Source: CBDCWT01 sp965223305
GTDB taxonomy: Bacteria; Planctomycetota; Planctomycetia; Pirellulales; Pirellulaceae
Assembly: GCA_965223305.1 (NCBI GenBank)
Contig: CBDCWT010000047.1
Coordinates: 1 to 64,000, forward strand
Direction of reading: 5' to 3'
Length of the DNA stretch: 64,000 bases
Shown here piece after piece: positions 40,401 to 48,569 of this stretch; position 1 is the first letter of the stretch, and each line of letters opens with the position of its first letter. Made by a program: the position numbers and the translations under genes. The notes beneath the pieces were generated by a model. It was not told where the DNA came from, ran no database searches, and was given only the letters and a program-made list of their open reading frames with translations.

Positions 40401-41847
40401 CGAGCTCGCGATAGGCCTCATCCGTTTGGTTGCTGGCCACCAGCGCTTGGGCGAGTTCAAGACGAGCTCGCAAGAATTCGGGATTGGTGTCCGAAACACG
40501 ACGAATCGCTGCCAAGTGCTTGTCGCGATCTCCGAGTTCGCGATAGCACGTCCCTAACATGACATCGATCTGGCTCTGCAACCGTGGACGCTCGCGGAAG
40601 TCCGGGCGCACGCTCTCGAGACCCTTCGCGGCGGCCGCCCAATTGCCCTGCGCGAGCGCGACTCTGGCATCGAGGTACCTGACAAAATGGCGGGCATTAT
40701 CAAACGAACGCAAATCTTCGATGGCTTCCACCGCCTCATCCGTTCGTTCCAAAGCCAGCAGGGCGTTGGCCAGCAGTACGAGTAACTCGTCCTGGCCGCG
40801 TTCTGACCGGTCAACCCCCTGGCGTAGCCAAGAAATCGCCTCGTCGGTGTTGCCCGATCTAGATGCCTGCTCCGCGAGAAAGCGGTACCAGATCGGTAGC
40901 CGCGGCTTCAGGGACACCCCGTGCTCGGCGTGAGCACGAGCCTGATCGAGGTTACCCTGTTGGAGCGCACACTGGGCAGCCAGCGAGCGAACGTTGATGT
41001 CGTCCGGTTCAAGACGCGCGGCCGTCTCGGCCTCGACCGCCGCTGCGGCATCAAGGCTTGCTGACTGCGCTGGATCCTTCTCCGCCGCCGCCGCCCGGGC
41101 CAGATAAAGCCCGCGTTCCTGATGCGCCAGACCCGCATCAGGGAACTGCTCGACCAGCACCTCCATGATTCGGTCCGCTTGTTCAAGGCGCGTGAGGTCG
41201 CCCTCCGCCTGATCATCGGTCACCGCGCGGAATTCCTCGGCGTCGAGGGGTCTGTCCCACCGGTGCCGGAGCAAGGCTGCCAGCCGGCCGTAAGTCTCGT
41301 ACGAAGTGGGGTCGAGCCCAATCGCCGCAACGAAGGACTTGGCCGCGTCTTCCAGCTCCACACTCGCAGCCTGGCACTGCCCCAGCCAGTCGAACAGCTC
41401 GGCGTCGTCCTCGCTCTTTCCCTCGACCTGAGGCTCTGTCCCCTTGCGCGCATCGAGCAGCAGCCTCAAATGAGTCTCTGCGTCGGTGAACCGCCCGATC
41501 TGCATAGCAATCGGCACGATCTCTCGACGGATCTCCTCGTCGCCCGGATCAAGCCGGAGCGTCTGTTCGAGCTCGTTGAAAGCGTCACTCGCTTGGCCAA
41601 TCTCCGCGAAGAGACGGCCCAGCTGGGCGCGCACCGCGGTATCGCGCGGCTGCAGTCGAAGGTAGAGGCGGTAGCTCTCGACCGCTTTGACGTAGTCGCC
41701 TGCTTCTTCGGCTTCCTGGGCGGTTCGCAGGAACAGATCCTGGCTCCGACCTACCTGAAGCACGTGCAGACCATAGATCCCAGACGTGACCAGCACCGCT
41801 GCGATGACTAAGATCACCGCCAGCCGCCAATTCAGTCTTCGCTGCAT
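37459..41847 (-). CDS. Very large membrane-anchored TPR-repeat protein
   Basis: The 1462-residue protein has one N-terminal membrane segment (LAVILVIAAVLVTSGIYGLHVL, residues 9-30) and then almost continuous tetratricopeptide repeats. Early examples are AGDYVKAVESYRLYLRLQPRD and ASDAFNELEQTLRLDPGDEEI; late ones are FAKAEANYRRVIELEPRSYIALNNLAMLL and PKHAVLLLEQALTDV. TPR superhelices assemble protein complexes. This one probably projects into the periplasm. Its position beside the polysaccharide locus and a putative EpsI gene recalls the TPR proteins of exosortase/EPS systems, but this link is inferred. The start is ATG 41845-41847 with AGAGAGG upstream. A MITE copy sits about 100 bases upstream. 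Confidence 0.85.
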   Translation of the reverse strand: MQRRLNWRLAVILVIAAVLVTSGIYGLHVLQVGRSQDLFLRTAQEAEEAGDYVKAVESYRLYLRLQPRDTAVRAQLGRLFAEIGQASDAFNELEQTLRLDPGDEEIRREIVPIAMQIGRFTDAETHLRLLLDARKGTEPQVEGKSEDDAELFDWLGQCQAASVELEDAAKSFVAAIGLDPTSYETYGRLAALLRHRWDRPLDAEEFRAVTDDQAEGDLTRLEQADRIMEVLVEQFPDAGLAHQERGLYLARAAAAEKDPAQSASLDAAAAVEAETAARLEPDDINVRSLAAQCALQQGNLDQARAHAEHGVSLKPRLPIWYRFLAEQASRSGNTDEAISWLRQGVDRSERGQDELLVLLANALLALERTDEAVEAIEDLRSFDNARHFVRYLDARVALAQGNWAAAAKGLESVRPDFRERPRLQSQIDVMLGTCYRELGDRDKHLAAIRRVSDTNPEFLRARLELAQALVASNQTDEAYRELVEIANAELVDGTSLPASVFLDLTKLAIRRNLRLSSPDTNWAEAEKWLAIAARKSPQAVLIPIMEAEIAVGKGDADRAEQILSNAKQERPEQLSFWIGLANLVGWKSDWSSARAILDEASQVNGDAVVLRLAKARVLYHQSEGTPATDELLELAAPNDEFTPEQNAQLWRELARYAIQMRELDLATELLNKLTEQEPDELDDWVLRFELAVHQDDSHGVKTALAAVERIAGRGPRWHYGQAVHLHMHATDEDTETLTTSLEHLQSAQQVFPGPAALLAAQIHQRMGQPEQAVEKFIEAIEHGSGDAATVRQAVQLLSLRQRFREADSLIREFERRQSKFSPEVTELGRVARQVSMQLEDFDRALTIATRTAEDSANYQDHLWLGQLATARGFLPNGHDPALVEQAEQAFRRAVELGENVPEPWISLVVLLGRLNRTDEAEQLMREAAEKVPTDQLPTTLAQCYEGLGRFEEAEAKFLEAVAASPANSNVLRTTASFYLRMRRQLSDLGRDYGKEAERYLAGILEDVPAENADTQWARNQLALLEFGRGGRENIERADKLLLENLSAKPDSLPDRRLRALVLIAKGSAADRAEAFEILQGVGDQATPFENFAMAQLLERRGDWAEAARRARQVIDETAGQPEQLRYIGWYAAALIRHDQLSDAEAWITQLEQVEQGRELAISLQAEILARRGSDEQARQKLLELVLAQDANSGDDNDKLAHDQLKRRVASRLETLAQFRKDAPAEAQKYRQAAEQLLDALALAAYQASQGNHEEAISRAEAAADDAEPRELLPVLVAVIESQSASEQHLERVNQILSRLLRDQSEQPSQFLMAQARLYSVQRQFAKAEANYRRVIELEPRSYIALNNLAMLLVGQNKQLRDAHDYIERAIEIVGPMPQLLDSQALVVLAQGHPKHAVLLLEQALTDVQAAEFFFHLAAAHHRLGRVDDAKLAMARANEIGLNVDHLTDYELQMHGELVELMN

Positions 41848-41949
41848 CCTACCTCTCTCCCATCACTGCCCAGACAAGCCGGATTATTCCTCGTAAACCA
41901 ACCATGAACACAAGCAAAACATCAAAGACAGCAAGATCGGCCCGCCTAG

Positions 41950-42122
41950 CCCGAATTATTCATGAGCGATCTGCTGCGAGGTCGTAAGTCCATCCGTGGC
42001 TCGTCATGCTTCACAATTCTCCCTCGACGTATTGCGTCAATACGCCTGCGGAAGAATTGCTCGCCTTCCTTGCCACGAACGTACTTACAACCTCTCGCGA
42101 CGATCTTCATGAATAATCCGGG
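41950..42122 (+). mobile_element. MITE-like palindromic element, copy 6 (173 bp)
   Basis: CTAG flanks both sides (41946-41949 and 42123-42126). One base is lost (ggctcgtc where others have ggcttcgtc) and one T is changed in the centre, which weakens the central palindrome. It lies between the TPR gene start and the end of the double aminotransferase gene. Confidence 0.88.
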
Positions 42123-42261
42123 CTAGTTGTATGCTCTGCCCGGGGCTCCATCGCCCACAATGCGTACTATTCGCCGATTGGTCCTTTTACCCCACTTCGC
42201 AATCCTACCACTCGTTTGGGCATGGGGAAAATGAAGGTCGCAGCGAAATGGCAACAAGCTG

Positions 42262-44703
42262 TTATGCCATTGCTGATGTGGATGTTTTGGGCGATGCGAC
42301 TGTGCGGATGACGCCGACGACGCGGGCAAGATCTTCACGCGTTAAGCTCGAACCGCTAGGTAAGCAGAGGCCGCAGTCGAATAGCTTCTCGGCCACCTCC
42401 CCGCCCCTCACCCGGCATCGCGAATAGAGTGGCTGTAAGTGCATCGGTTTCCAGACCGGGCGGGCCTCGATGTGGTCATACTTCAGAGCTAGGCGAATAT
42501 CTTCGCGGGTGGCTCCAAATTGCTCCGGGTCGACGGTAATACAGGTTAGCCATCGAGTTGAGCGTGACTCGATCGGTTCGGGCATGAAGTCGATCCCTGG
42601 CAGGTCGCCCAGTGCTTCGTGATAGAAGTCGAAGTTGGCGCGCCTTTGTTCTATGCGGTCATCCAACGATCTTAGCTGAGCCATTCCGAGGGCGGCCAAG
42701 ATGTTACTCATCGCACAATTGAAGCCGACCTCTTCATGCTCGTAGTGTGGTGCGGGAGCACGAGCCTGGGTCGAGAGGTAACGGACACGATCGGCGAGCT
42801 GGCGGTCGTGTGTTACCAACATCCCTCCCGCACTGGTGGTGATGATCTTGTTGCCGTTGAAGGAGAAGCAACCGATTTCACCAAAAGTCCCTGCCGGTTT
42901 CCCTTTGTAGGTAGCGCCGAGAGCCTCGGCAGCGTCTTCGATGATCGGAACCTCGTAGAACTGGCAGACGTTTCGAATGACATCGTAGTCAGCGCACTGT
43001 CCAAATACGTCCACGACGACAACTGCTTTGATCGGCCGGTTGTTGTGGATACTCGCCTCAAGTTCTTGGGCCAACAGGTCGGCATCGAGATTCCAGCTGC
43101 GCGGTTCGCTATCGATGAGCACGGGTTGCGCGCCCGCGTAGCGAATCGCGTTAACGGATGCCACGAAGGTCAGCGTGGACGTTGCGACGGGGTCACCTGG
43201 CCCAATGCCGCGGGCCACCATTGCCAGATGGAGGGCAGCGGTCCCGCTCGAGAGAGCGACGGCGTAGGGGACGCCAATTCGCTCGGCAAACGTCTCTTCG
43301 AACATGCGGACATGTGGCCCTTGAGGCGCAATCCATCCCGAATCGAATGCCTCGATCAAGGCTTGACGTTCTGCGCCTGACATATGTGGTGGGGACAAGT
43401 AGATGCGCGTGGTTCTCTCTTGGATTGGAGGTACTTCTTGCGCGGGAAGATCGGGTACCGGGACGCTCTGCCTCGAGCAAATCTCGCGGAGAGACGCGAC
43501 CACGTGTGCCTGTTCGTCGTCGTTCAACTCCGGAAAGATTGGCAGGCTGACCAGTCGCCGCCATTCGTGCGTGGCGACGGGAAACTGGTTGGGGTCCCAG
43601 CGAAACTCCTTCTTGTAGTACGGTTGGAGATGCAACGGCCTCCAATGGACCGAGGTACCTACACCCATTTCGGCAAGCTTGACCGTCACGGCATTGCGCC
43701 CGAGCGACTTTGGAAGTTGGTCGAGTCGCAACCTGATGGGATACAGATGCCACGAGTGGAGTCGATCGGGGGAGTGCTCCGGCAGCTCGATTTCGTCGAT
43801 ATCAGCGAGCGCTTCGCTATATCTCTCCGCCAAGTTCTCGCGTTGGCGCCGCATCATCTCTACCCGTTCCAACTGCCGCACGCCGATGGCGGCAGCAATG
43901 TCGGTTAAGTTGTATTTGTAGCCCGGGGCCATGACGCCGTAGTCCCAGTCTCCACCGCGCCCGTAGCGATCCCAAGCATCATTCGACAAACCGTGCAGCG
44001 ACATCTGCCGCATGCGGTCGGCCAGATTCTCGTCACTCGTCGTCGCCATCCCACCTTCACCGGTGGTGATCGTCTTATTGGCGTAGAAAGAAAAGCAGCT
44101 GACGTCCGCCGTATCTTCTCCACACCGCCGCCATGGATGATCAGCACTCGCGCGAAAAGCTGCCGGCAGCGCATGGGCCGCGTCCTCGACGATCCACAGT
44201 CCATGGCGCGAGGCGAATTCGCCGACTTGCGACATGTCCATCATGTACCCGCCCACGTGGACAGGGATGATGCCGACGACTTCCAGGTCCAGGCCCTGCG
44301 GCAACTTGCCTGATTTCAACAGTTCGAGTTTTCTTTCGGCATCCTGCAGGTCCATGTTCAGTGTTGCCGGGTCGCAATCCACCAAGATCGGTACAGCACC
44401 TTGGTACCGCACGATCTCCGCCGTTGCAGCAAAAGTCATGGTTGGCACCAACACCGCTTGGTTGGGGCACAACCCAAGTGCTTCGACTGCCAGGTGCAGT
44501 GCCGCAGTGCAGGAGTTCAGCCCGACTGCGAATTTGGCTCCCACACGTTTGGCGAAATCGTCCTCAAACCTCCGGACTTTGGGTCCGGTGGTCAACCAGC
44601 CCGATCGCAAGCACTCCACGACCTCCTCGATCTCGCTTTCCGTAATGGACGGCCGAAAGAAAGGCACCTCGAGTGCAGGCTGCGTATTAGTTTCAGTTGC
44701 CAA
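42262..44703 (-). CDS. Tandem-fused DegT/DnrJ/EryC1 aminotransferase (two complete PLP modules)
   Basis: The 813-residue protein consists of two sugar aminotransferase domains. Module 1 (residues ~10-405) has VPFFRPSITESEIEEV, SGWLTTGPKVRRFE and PLP-lysine K210 in FYANKTITTGEGG, closest in feel to ArnB/PseC types. After a Pro-rich linker, module 2 (~433-805) has LSPPHMSGAERQALIEAFDSGWIAPQGP and PLP-lysine K619 in FNGNKIITTSAGG, like PglE/EpsN types. Each transfers an amino group to a 4-keto nucleotide sugar, as made by the WbpM-like enzyme at 61679. It starts at TTG 44701-44703 behind a strong AGGAGG that overlaps the preceding gene's stop. Family members normally dimerise as separate chains. 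Confidence 0.88.
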   Translation of the reverse strand: MATETNTQPALEVPFFRPSITESEIEEVVECLRSGWLTTGPKVRRFEDDFAKRVGAKFAVGLNSCTAALHLAVEALGLCPNQAVLVPTMTFAATAEIVRYQGAVPILVDCDPATLNMDLQDAERKLELLKSGKLPQGLDLEVVGIIPVHVGGYMMDMSQVGEFASRHGLWIVEDAAHALPAAFRASADHPWRRCGEDTADVSCFSFYANKTITTGEGGMATTSDENLADRMRQMSLHGLSNDAWDRYGRGGDWDYGVMAPGYKYNLTDIAAAIGVRQLERVEMMRRQRENLAERYSEALADIDEIELPEHSPDRLHSWHLYPIRLRLDQLPKSLGRNAVTVKLAEMGVGTSVHWRPLHLQPYYKKEFRWDPNQFPVATHEWRRLVSLPIFPELNDDEQAHVVASLREICSRQSVPVPDLPAQEVPPIQERTTRIYLSPPHMSGAERQALIEAFDSGWIAPQGPHVRMFEETFAERIGVPYAVALSSGTAALHLAMVARGIGPGDPVATSTLTFVASVNAIRYAGAQPVLIDSEPRSWNLDADLLAQELEASIHNNRPIKAVVVVDVFGQCADYDVIRNVCQFYEVPIIEDAAEALGATYKGKPAGTFGEIGCFSFNGNKIITTSAGGMLVTHDRQLADRVRYLSTQARAPAPHYEHEEVGFNCAMSNILAALGMAQLRSLDDRIEQRRANFDFYHEALGDLPGIDFMPEPIESRSTRWLTCITVDPEQFGATREDIRLALKYDHIEARPVWKPMHLQPLYSRCRVRGGEVAEKLFDCGLCLPSGSSLTREDLARVVGVIRTVASPKTSTSAMA

Positions 44704-44714
44704 CGAACTTCCTC

Positions 44715-45338
44715 CTACTGAGCTGCCACAAGTGTACGGGTGCAGACGCGATCAGCGGCTAACTTGAAGAACGTCTTGAAGACAAGTACTAGATCGAAAA
44801 GGAAAGACGACTGTCGGACGTATTGTTTGGCCAAGCGTATTTTTTCGGGCAAGACGTGTTGGATGTACTCCTGCTCCGGGTCCTCCGCACGGCCGAGAAT
44901 CGCCGCTTCGTCGCGAAATTGGATGGAGGCCAAATCTGTGATTCCTGGTCGGACTCTGAGTATCTCTTCGTAGTCCTGGCGAAACATCTCGACATAACGC
45001 GGCACTTCAGGGCGCGGTCCAACAAGGCTCATCTCACCTCTCAGGACGTTGATCAGCTGGGGTAGCTCATCGAGCTTTGTTTGCCGGAGGAAGTGCCCCA
45101 CACGAGTGATTCGCGGATCTCGACCGAAGGTAATCGGGCCGCCTCTCTGGGGCGCATCCGGCACCATCGAACGGAATTTTAGGATGAAGAAAGGACGAAA
45201 TCCGGCGCCAACGCGTTCTTGGCGAAAAAAGACCGGTCCCCGCGAGCCGACTCTGACGAGAACCGCGATCAGTAACATTAGCGGCACGCAGCAGATCAAC
45301 CCTGTGGCAGCAACAAGAATGTCGACTCCGCGTTTCAC
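44715..45338 (-). CDS. PglC-like phosphoglycosyl transferase (sugar transferase) 1
   Basis: The 207-residue protein is the small monotopic type. A hydrophobic re-entrant helix (VDILVAATGLICCVPLMLLIAVLV) precedes GPVFFRQERVGAGFRPFFILKFRSM. LRQTKLDELPQLINVLRGEMSLVGPRPE then carries the catalytic Asp-Glu pair. It transfers a sugar-1-phosphate from a UDP-sugar to undecaprenyl phosphate, starting repeat-unit synthesis. Translation starts at GTG 45336-45338 behind GAGGTG. Its stop codon is embedded in the ribosome site of the fused aminotransferase. A second paralogue follows at 45507-46121, so the cluster encodes two candidate initiating enzymes. Confidence 0.9.
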   Translation of the reverse strand: MKRGVDILVAATGLICCVPLMLLIAVLVRVGSRGPVFFRQERVGAGFRPFFILKFRSMVPDAPQRGGPITFGRDPRITRVGHFLRQTKLDELPQLINVLRGEMSLVGPRPEVPRYVEMFRQDYEEILRVRPGITDLASIQFRDEAAILGRAEDPEQEYIQHVLPEKIRLAKQYVRQSSFLFDLVLVFKTFFKLAADRVCTRTLVAAQ

Positions 45339-45450
45339 TTAACGACACCTCAAGCCCATGGCAACCGGGTTTCCCAGACCCCTATTTTTGTCGATCTTCA
45401 GATCAGGGCTGAGGAACCAGCCCTCGGAAGCACGAGCTGTCTGCCGGCCT

Positions 45451-45472
45451 GATTCTTCATGAGTAGTCCGGG
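45451..45472 (+). mobile_element. Remnant of the right end of the MITE-like element
   Basis: The sequence 'gattcttcatgagtagtccggg' matches the right terminus of the element (gatcttcatgaataatccggg) with a few changes and is followed by cttaa. The rest is absent. It marks an old insertion or excision scar between the two phosphoglycosyl transferase genes. Confidence 0.55.
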
Positions 45473-45506
45473 CTTAAGAATGAATGCAGCCTCGTGCTGA
45501 ACAGAC

Positions 45507-46121
45507 TTAGGCAGAACTCGGCGGCACCCGCTCGAACTTCGGCATCGTGGCATGCGTTTCCGCGTTGATGCCATCGCGGCGAAGTACTTTCCAAACGGTG
45601 ACAAACAAGATGCGAAAGTCGAGCAACAAACTCCAGTGTTCAGTATACCATACATCAAGGCGAAACTTGTCTTCCCAACTGAGCGTGTTACGACCGTTAA
45701 TCTGCGCCCAACCGGTAATACCGGGTTGCACGTCGTGGCGCCGCGCTTCCTCTGGCGTGTAGTGCTCGAGGTATTCCATCAGCAGCGGCCGCGGGCCCAC
45801 TAAACTCATCTCGCCGCGCAGCACATTCCACAGCTCGGGCAACTCATCGATGCTCGTTGAACGTAGAAAACGACCCAAACGTGTTAAACGCTGTTCATCA
45901 GCGAGCAACTGTCCTCGCGAGTCCCGTGCGTCGGTCATCGTACGAAACTTCCACATTCGAAATGGCTTGCCGTGGAGGCCCGGGCGAACCTGGTTGTAGA
46001 AAATGGGTGATCCCATCGATCGCCGTACTAGTACGGCAACGACGGCAATCGCCGGCAACAGGACTATCAGCCCAACCGTTGCGACGACAAGATCGATCAG
46101 CCGTTTTATGGCTCGCTGCAC
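45507..46121 (-). CDS. PglC/EpsL-like phosphoglycosyl transferase (sugar transferase) 2
   Basis: The 204-residue protein has a membrane helix (LIDLVVATVGLIVLLPAIAVVAVLV), then SPIFYNQVRPGLHGKPFRMWKFRTM, then LRSTSIDELPELWNVLRGEMSLVGPRPLL with the catalytic Asp-Glu. The later PGITGWAQINGRNTLSWEDKFRLDVWYTEHWS signature is typical of PglC and EpsL. This class commonly initiates glycan assembly from UDP-diamino- or acetamido-deoxy sugars. It starts at GTG 46119-46121 and overlaps the wbuB-like gene by 16 bases, so the two are coupled. With a WbpM-type dehydratase and aminotransferases nearby, a bacillosamine- or FucNAc4N-type first sugar is plausible. Confidence 0.92.
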   Translation of the reverse strand: MQRAIKRLIDLVVATVGLIVLLPAIAVVAVLVRRSMGSPIFYNQVRPGLHGKPFRMWKFRTMTDARDSRGQLLADEQRLTRLGRFLRSTSIDELPELWNVLRGEMSLVGPRPLLMEYLEHYTPEEARRHDVQPGITGWAQINGRNTLSWEDKFRLDVWYTEHWSLLLDFRILFVTVWKVLRRDGINAETHATMPKFERVPPSSA

Positions 46122-47362
46122 AGCGCTGCTCCGTTTGTATGCTGCGAAGTGCAGCCAATCATCGACTCAAAAACTCGTTCGATACGGTTGACACCCTGCT
46201 CGAAACTAAGATGCTCCTCGTAGAAGCTGCGCCCGTTGTGCCCCAGTTCCGTCAACTCTTGGCGAGTCATCGACCGCAGCTTGAGAACCGCATCCAACAA
46301 CGAGTCCGGGTCGTCCGGTTGAACGACAATGCCGGCGTTCGCCTGGCGAACTAGGTCTGCCGCATCCCCTTTGACCCCGCACAAAACGGGTTTCCCGGCA
46401 CGCAAGTAGGCCTGCGTTTTGGAGGGGATGGTGATCTCGTGCGATGGCCTGTCTTTGAGGTGAACCAAGAGCGCATCGGCCAGCTCGTAGATCGAACCCA
46501 TCTCCGCCAAGGGACGTCGCGGCAACAGCTGAACGTTGGGCAACTCCGCCGCTGCACCGCGGAGTCGCTCCACCTCGATGCCGTCGCCGAGTAACGTAAA
46601 CAACACATCGGGTGCCGGCGCAGCCAGTTTTCGAGCTGCCTGCAAGACGACATCCAGCGACTGCATGACCCCCATCGTGCCGGCAAATACGACGTTGAAC
46701 CTACCCTGGAACCGCAGCTCGCTTGCCAAGCTGGCCAGGTCGCATGTCGGCTGTGGAGAGGATTCGTCACACCAGTTGTATACGACCTCAATCTTCGATT
46801 CGTCGACACCGCGGGCCACCAGCTCGCGCTTGAATCCAGGTGACAACACGATTAGCTGATCTGCACGCTGATACTCATATTGGCTCCACCGACCAAGCAC
46901 GTGCTGTAGGAGCGGACTGTTCATCATGCCAGAACCAGTGACCGACTCGGGCCATAAGTCCTGGACGTCCAGCACAACTTTGCTGCCCCGCAGCCATCGC
47001 AGCACGCGCGCAGCCCAACCCAGCGTAATCAGGTTGTAAACATAGACCACGTCGTGCGTGCCAACCAACCCGGGACCCAAGGTCGCCGTGCTGATCCCAA
47101 AGCTGAGATAGTTGAGGCTCCTGTGTAGGCCGCTGCGGGCGTGACTCGGATAGAGCGCGACGCGATTGACGGCAATCCCATCCATCCGTTCACGACACCA
47201 AGGTCGAATCCGATAGCCTGCGTAGACTTTTCCACCCGGGTAGTTCGGAAATCCGGTGAGCACTTCGACATCATGCCCTCGATTGCGCAGCTCGCACGCA
47301 AGAGGCAGCCCTTTGAAAGCCGGCTCCGGCTGAAACCACTGTGTCAGCATCAGTATTTTCAT
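46106..47362 (-). CDS. wbuB: WbuB-like GT4 glycosyltransferase (probable L-FucNAc transferase)
   Basis: The 418-residue GT-B enzyme begins MKILMLTQWFQPEPAFKGLPLACELRNRGHDVEVLTGFPNYPGGKVYAGYRI, a hallmark of the WbuB group. It also has VVLDVQDLWPESV, VVFAGTMGVMQSLDVVL and PSKTQAYLRAGKPVL. In E. coli O26, WbuB adds N-acetyl-L-fucosamine. Directly upstream lie the three genes for UDP-L-FucNAc (fnlC, fnlB, fnlA), the same arrangement as in known O-antigen loci, which supports the donor assignment. The acceptor sugar is unknown. It overlaps the downstream transferase gene by 16 bases. Confidence 0.85.
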   Translation of the reverse strand: MKILMLTQWFQPEPAFKGLPLACELRNRGHDVEVLTGFPNYPGGKVYAGYRIRPWCRERMDGIAVNRVALYPSHARSGLHRSLNYLSFGISTATLGPGLVGTHDVVYVYNLITLGWAARVLRWLRGSKVVLDVQDLWPESVTGSGMMNSPLLQHVLGRWSQYEYQRADQLIVLSPGFKRELVARGVDESKIEVVYNWCDESSPQPTCDLASLASELRFQGRFNVVFAGTMGVMQSLDVVLQAARKLAAPAPDVLFTLLGDGIEVERLRGAAAELPNVQLLPRRPLAEMGSIYELADALLVHLKDRPSHEITIPSKTQAYLRAGKPVLCGVKGDAADLVRQANAGIVVQPDDPDSLLDAVLKLRSMTRQELTELGHNGRSFYEEHLSFEQGVNRIERVFESMIGCTSQHTNGAALCSEP

Positions 47363-47443
47363 CTGACCACGGGGGCTGGGACGTCGAAAACGCTTCCGTT
47401 AGCAAACAGCAGACGGTCTCGCGTCAGCGGTCAACAGCGGTCG

Positions 47444-48569
47444 CTACTCCCGCTTCTGCCAAACCACACGATTGACATACTCCGTGTAACTCATGATGAG
47501 ACGGACGACCTTCTCCGATACGTTGGGAGCAGTATAGTCACGCACCACCTGCAGACTTCGCTGCGAGCCCTGTGGTTGGCTAGCCAGAATCAGCAACGCT
47601 TGTTGGATGCAGTCCCAATCGAGCCCAGTCATCATGACGGCGCCTTCCTCCATACCCTCGGGACGTTCGTGAGCATCACGAATATTCAGCGCAGGGAAGT
47701 TTAGAATCGACGACTCCTCGGTGATCGTCCCGCTGTCGCTGAGCGTGGCCTTGGCGTTCATCTGCAAGTGGACGTAGTCGCACAAACCCAGCGGTTTCAG
47801 CAAACGGACGAGCGACGGCAAGGTGACGCCTTCGGCCTCGATTCGCTTGCGAGTGCGCGGGTGTGTTGAAACAATGACCGGCATCCCAAATTGCTCTGCC
47901 AGTTGGCGGAGCACGACGCACAATTTCTTGAATTGATTCGGCGAGTCGATATTCTCTTCACGGTGTGAGCTGACCACAAAGTACTCACCTGCTTGGACGC
48001 CGATGCGGTTCAGTGCATCGCTCTGCTGGATCTTAGGCAGATAGTGGTTCAGCACCTCGTACATCGGGCTGCCAGTCTTGATAACCCGATCGGGCGGCAC
48101 GCCTTCACGTAGTAGGTACTCCCGCGAGATTTCGCTGTACGGCAGGTTGATATCGGCGATATGATCGACGATCTTGCGGTTGATCTCCTCGGGCACGCGC
48201 TGGTCGAAACAGCGATTGCCGGCCTCCATGTGAAACACGGGTATCTTTTGCCGCTTGGCCGGAATTGCGGCGAGGCATGAGTTGGTATCACCGAGAATGA
48301 GTACGGCTTGCGGCTTGACCTCACGTAGCAGCGTATCGACCTTGGCGATGATCGAGCCAATTGTTTCTGCTGCGGTTTCGCCAGCGGCATTCAGAAAGAA
48401 GTCCGGCTTGCGAATATCGAGATCTTCGAAGAACACTTGATTCAACTCATAGTCGTAGTTCTGCCCAGTGGTGAACGATGACATGGTCGAGATAGCGATC
48501 CAGCGCAGCCATCACGCGTGACAGCCGAATGATCTCGGGGCGAGTACCTACGATAGTGGCGACTTTCAC
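47444..48569 (-). CDS. fnlC: UDP-N-acetyl-L-fucosamine-type 2-epimerase (FnlC/CapG), frameshifted near its start
   Basis: The expected product starts at GTG 48567-48569, overlapping the fnlB stop (GTGA): VKVATIVGTRPEIIRLSRVMAALDRYLDHVIVH. It then leaves frame at about 48470, where one extra C turns the family's VHTGQNY into VHHW. The remaining frame (48484-47444) supplies TGQNYDYELNQVFFEDLDI, LILGDTNSCLAA, VFHMEAGNRCFDQRVPEEINR and VVSSHREENID. FnlC/WbjD/CapG epimerises C2 in the last step to UDP-L-FucNAc. Without the extra base the enzyme would be complete (~375 residues). Either this is an assembly error or the gene is newly inactivated. Confidence 0.88.
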
